The notes below the pieces were generated by a model. That model was not told the origin of the DNA and did not search any database. It worked only from the letters and a program-made list of their open reading frames with translations. 32,502 nucleotides of DNA, from contig CAMCYB010000019.1 in the NCBI GenBank assembly GCA_945883615.1, positions 1-32,502 on the forward strand, written 5' to 3'. The DNA is from Bordetella parapertussis. GTDB taxonomy: Bacteria; Pseudomonadota; Gammaproteobacteria; Burkholderiales; Burkholderiaceae_B. Positions within the stretch are counted from its first letter, which is position 1; every line of letters begins with the position of its first letter. The position numbers and the translations under genes are program-made. Shown here in pieces: positions 30,409 through 32,502 of the stretch.

Positions 30409-32291
30409 AGCGTTTCCCTAATTTGATCAAGCGTGTGTGGGTCTTCAATTGTAGTGAGATCACCTGGGTCTCGCCCTTCACATACTGCCACAATTGCCCG
30501 CCTTAACACTTTACCTGAACGCGTCTTAGGTAGAGCCGCTACAAAGTGCACCCGAGAGGGTCGGGCTACCGCACCCAGCTGCTCATCAACAACTTTCATA
30601 ATGGCCGCTTCGAGTTTCTTCGCGTCTTCAGGCGTTTGAACAAGCGCTGGGTTTCTAAGAACCACAAAAGCCACAGCAACCTGACCCTTCAAATTGTCAG
30701 CGACACCCACTACCGCAGATTCTGCAACACTATCGTGGCTATTAACTGACTCTTCAATTTCACGTGTACCTAAACGATGGCCTGCCACGTTAATCACGTC
30801 ATCAGTACGGCCGAGAATGAAAAAATAGCCGTCTTCGTCAATTCGACCCCAATCAAAAGTTGAGTAAACCTGACGTGATGGAATCGTGGTGAAGTAAGCC
30901 TCTACAAAACGTTTATCATTTTGCCAAATGGTACTCATCACACCGGGTGGCAAAGGCGGCAAAATCGCCACCACACCTTTATGGCCGGCTGGTACCGGTT
31001 GACCCGTTTTCTCATCGAGCACTTGTACATCAAAACCGACCACTGGAAATGAAGGGCTTCCAAAGCGAGTGGGCACCTCTTCAATACCGGGTTGCGCTGA
31101 CAAAATAGGCCAACCCGTTTCAGTTTGCCAATAATTATCAATAATAGGCTTACCCAGACCTTCGCTTATCCATTGGGCAGTGGGTTCGTCAAGTGGCTCA
31201 CCCGCCATGTAGAGGGCTCGCAAACTTGAAACATCGTATTTTTTTAATAGTGCAGGGTCTTGCTTTTTAAGAACACGAATGGCAGTAGGTGCAGAAAACA
31301 TAGTGGAAACTTTGTACTGTTCGACTAGTTTCCATAAAATGCCACCGTCTGGGCGCACCGGCGTGCCCTCGTACAAAATCGTGGCTTGACCGGCAATGAG
31401 CGGGCCATAAACAATAAACGAATGCCCAACCACCCAACCAATATCACTGGTACATAAGAATGTTTCGCCAGGTTTGCCTTTAAAGACATAATCCATTGAG
31501 GTGGCTAGAGCGACTGCATAACCACCGGTATCGCGCTGCACGCCTTTTGGTTTACCCGTGGTGCCAGAAGTGTACAAAATATAGCTGGGTTCAGACGATT
31601 CAAGCCACGTAATGGGTACTTCTTGCCCAACATGTTTCTTGTGTAGCGTGTCGTAATCTAAGTCACGCCCCACTACCGGTTCAAAGGCAAACAAGCCTCT
31701 GTTGTGCACAATGACTTTAGCCGGTGGTTTAGTACAGAGGGAAATAGCTTTATCAAGCAAAGGCTTGTATGGCGTTACTTTACCGCCCCGCGAACCCGCA
31801 TCGGTCGTCACAATCACCTTTGGTTCGGCGTCATCAATACGCTGGGCTAAGTTGACAGAGGCAAAACCCCCAAACACCACCGAATGAACAGCACCGATAC
31901 GAGCACAGGCCAACATTGCAAAAACCGCTGAGGGCACCATAGGCATATAAATTAATACTCGGTCACCCTTGGTAACACCTTGATCAATCAACATGGCCGC
32001 AACAGTATTAACCTCGCGCCATAAGTCTTGGCGGGTATAGGTTATTTCTTGATCAACCTCAGTTGAGACCCAAATTAAAGCGGGCTCATTGGCTTGCGTG
32101 TCGAGCCATCGGTCAACTGCGTTAAAACACAGGTTAGTTTTACCCCCCACAAACCATTTAGAAAAAGGCGGGTTTTGATAATCAAGCACTTGCGTGAAAG
32201 GTGTTTGCCAGTAAATTCGTTTGGCTTCTTTTGCCCAAAATGTGTCGCGTTGTTCAATCGACTCGCGATGAACGGACTGTAATGTATTCAT
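30405..32291 (-). CDS. prpE: Propionyl-CoA synthetase
   Basis: PrpE activates propionate to propionyl-CoA through propionyl-AMP, feeding the methylcitrate cycle or related routes. The 628-residue protein begins with the family start (RIYWQTPFTQVLDYQNPPFSKWF, GKTNLCFNAVDRWL). It has [14 protein letters not shown], and the PrpE-type YWQTETGWP where Acs has WWQTETGGH. It ends with PKTRSGKVLRR, where K594 matches the acetylated lysine of homologues. I chose ATG at 32291 because GGAG lies nine bases upstream. The in-frame ATG at 32315 would put that ribosome site inside the gene. prpB, prpC and prpD are not in the window. Upstream, 83 bases away, begins an insertion sequence. Confidence 0.95.
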   Translation of the reverse strand: MNTLQSVHRESIEQRDTFWAKEAKRIYWQTPFTQVLDYQNPPFSKWFVGGKTNLCFNAVDRWLDTQANEPALIWVSTEVDQEITYTRQDLWREVNTVAAMLIDQGVTKGDRVLIYMPMVPSAVFAMLACARIGAVHSVVFGGFASVNLAQRIDDAEPKVIVTTDAGSRGGKVTPYKPLLDKAISLCTKPPAKVIVHNRGLFAFEPVVGRDLDYDTLHKKHVGQEVPITWLESSEPSYILYTSGTTGKPKGVQRDTGGYAVALATSMDYVFKGKPGETFLCTSDIGWVVGHSFIVYGPLIAGQATILYEGTPVRPDGGILWKLVEQYKVSTMFSAPTAIRVLKKQDPALLKKYDVSSLRALYMAGEPLDEPTAQWISEGLGKPIIDNYWQTETGWPILSAQPGIEEVPTRFGSPSFPVVGFDVQVLDEKTGQPVPAGHKGVVAILPPLPPGVMSTIWQNDKRFVEAYFTTIPSRQVYSTFDWGRIDEDGYFFILGRTDDVINVAGHRLGTREIEESVNSHDSVAESAVVGVADNLKGQVAVAFVVLRNPALVQTPEDAKKLEAAIMKVVDEQLGAVARPSRVHFVAALPKTRSGKVLRRAIVAVCEGRDPGDLTTIEDPHTLDQIRETL

Positions 32292-32298
32292 ATAACAA

Positions 32299-32304
32299 GT
32301 CTCC
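32299..32304 (-). promoter_or_regulatory. Shine-Dalgarno that decides the prpE start
   Basis: The minus strand reads GGAGAC, with GGAG nine bases before ATG at 32291. The upstream ATG at 32315 has no comparable site. Confidence 0.6.
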
Positions 32305-32373
32305 GATACGATCATTATTTTTTTTCATTTTGACCCACCAAGCTTTCATGAGTCCCCCCTCTGTCACAATAGT

Positions 32374-32502
32374 TGTCCGGTCTTTTAATTTCTTTTCTTA
32401 ATCTTTTGGGGCGGTTGGAGTGAAGTTGCTATGCCAACCTACAGCACTGAATTTAAAGACAACATCGTTCGTAAAATGATGCCCCCTAATAGCCAAAGCG
32501 TT
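32374..32502 (+). mobile_element. Left end of an IS3-family-like insertion sequence, cut by the window edge
   Basis: From about 32374 the sequence starts TGTCCGGTCTTTT, a plausible IS3-type TG-starting terminal repeat. A short leader, GGAG at 32417-32420 and the start of a transposase OrfA at 32431 follow. The boundary is tentative because the opposite end and any target duplication are outside the window. Confidence 0.55.
32431..32502 (+). CDS. IS3-family transposase OrfA, N-terminal 24 codons (partial at window edge)
   Basis: The 24 visible codons give MPTYSTEFKDNIVRKMMPPN and then SQSV. The YS(x)EFK(x)(x)IV(x)KM(x)PPN pattern is characteristic of the first ORF of IS3-family transposases, a DNA-binding helix-turn-helix protein that is later fused to the integrase-core OrfB by frameshifting. 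GGAG lies 10 bases before the ATG. The remainder, and whether the element is intact, cannot be seen. Confidence 0.8.
   Translation, partial: MPTYSTEFKDNIVRKMMPPNSQSV

Overview
The window looks like chromosome from a betaproteobacterium of the order Burkholderiales, possibly near Alcaligenaceae. This rests on protein resemblance (BktB-type thiolase, PrpE, CTP synthase, RadC, HolA) and on gene order: ispH-fkpB, radC near rpmB-rpmG, leuS-lptE-holA-proA, and pyrG-kdsA-eno-ftsB. GC content is in the mid-40s percent by eye, low for that order. The genus cannot be named from the sequence alone. Almost everything here is housekeeping or central carbon metabolism, densely packed, with no gene-free stretch over 300 bases. 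No CRISPR array, phage, toxin-antitoxin, defence or secondary-metabolite locus was found.

Layout: (1) 1-850, a TRAP transporter large-subunit gene that has lost its 5' part, ending at a bidirectional terminator. (2) 853-3032, ispH and fkpB overlapping on the minus strand, then divergent radC. (3) 3226-5781, cyclopropane fatty acid synthase and a BktB-type thiolase, both minus. (4) 6037-6464, ribosomal proteins L28 and L33 with promoter and terminator. (5) 6668-12430, leuS, lptE, holA, proA, all plus. (6) 12538-16644, hemJ-like gene, a THUMP/rRNA methyltransferase with a long disordered N-terminus, an RDD membrane protein, a gamma-carbonic anhydrase and Hsp33, all plus. (7) 16715-18576, a NeuD-like acyltransferase and a SugE/Gdx exporter (minus), then an orphan TadE-like gene (plus). 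(8) 18602-22856, pyrG, kdsA, eno, ftsB (minus). (9) 22899-26043, scoA, scoB and a large M24 aminopeptidase (minus), diverging from (10) ETF-ubiquinone oxidoreductase (plus, 26272-27918). (11) 27925-32291, prpE, a GlcG/HbpS-like gene and acs (minus). (12) 32374-32502, the start of an IS3-family-like insertion sequence cut by the window edge.

Functionally, the right third (with the thiolase on the left) forms an acyl-CoA theme. PrpE and Acs activate propionate and acetate, ScoAB moves CoA onto 3-oxoacids, BktB cleaves or condenses 3-ketoacyl-CoA, and ETF-QO delivers electrons from acyl-CoA dehydrogenation to ubiquinone. The scoA/ETF-QO divergent region carries tandem repeats and a clean dyad, the best regulatory candidates in the window.

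I did not find a convincing undescribed system. The items most worth a second look are the DUF336 gene translationally coupled to prpE, the lone TadE-like gene with cysteine clusters, the repeat-bearing divergent regulatory region, and the two window edges where rearrangement or transposition is visible.
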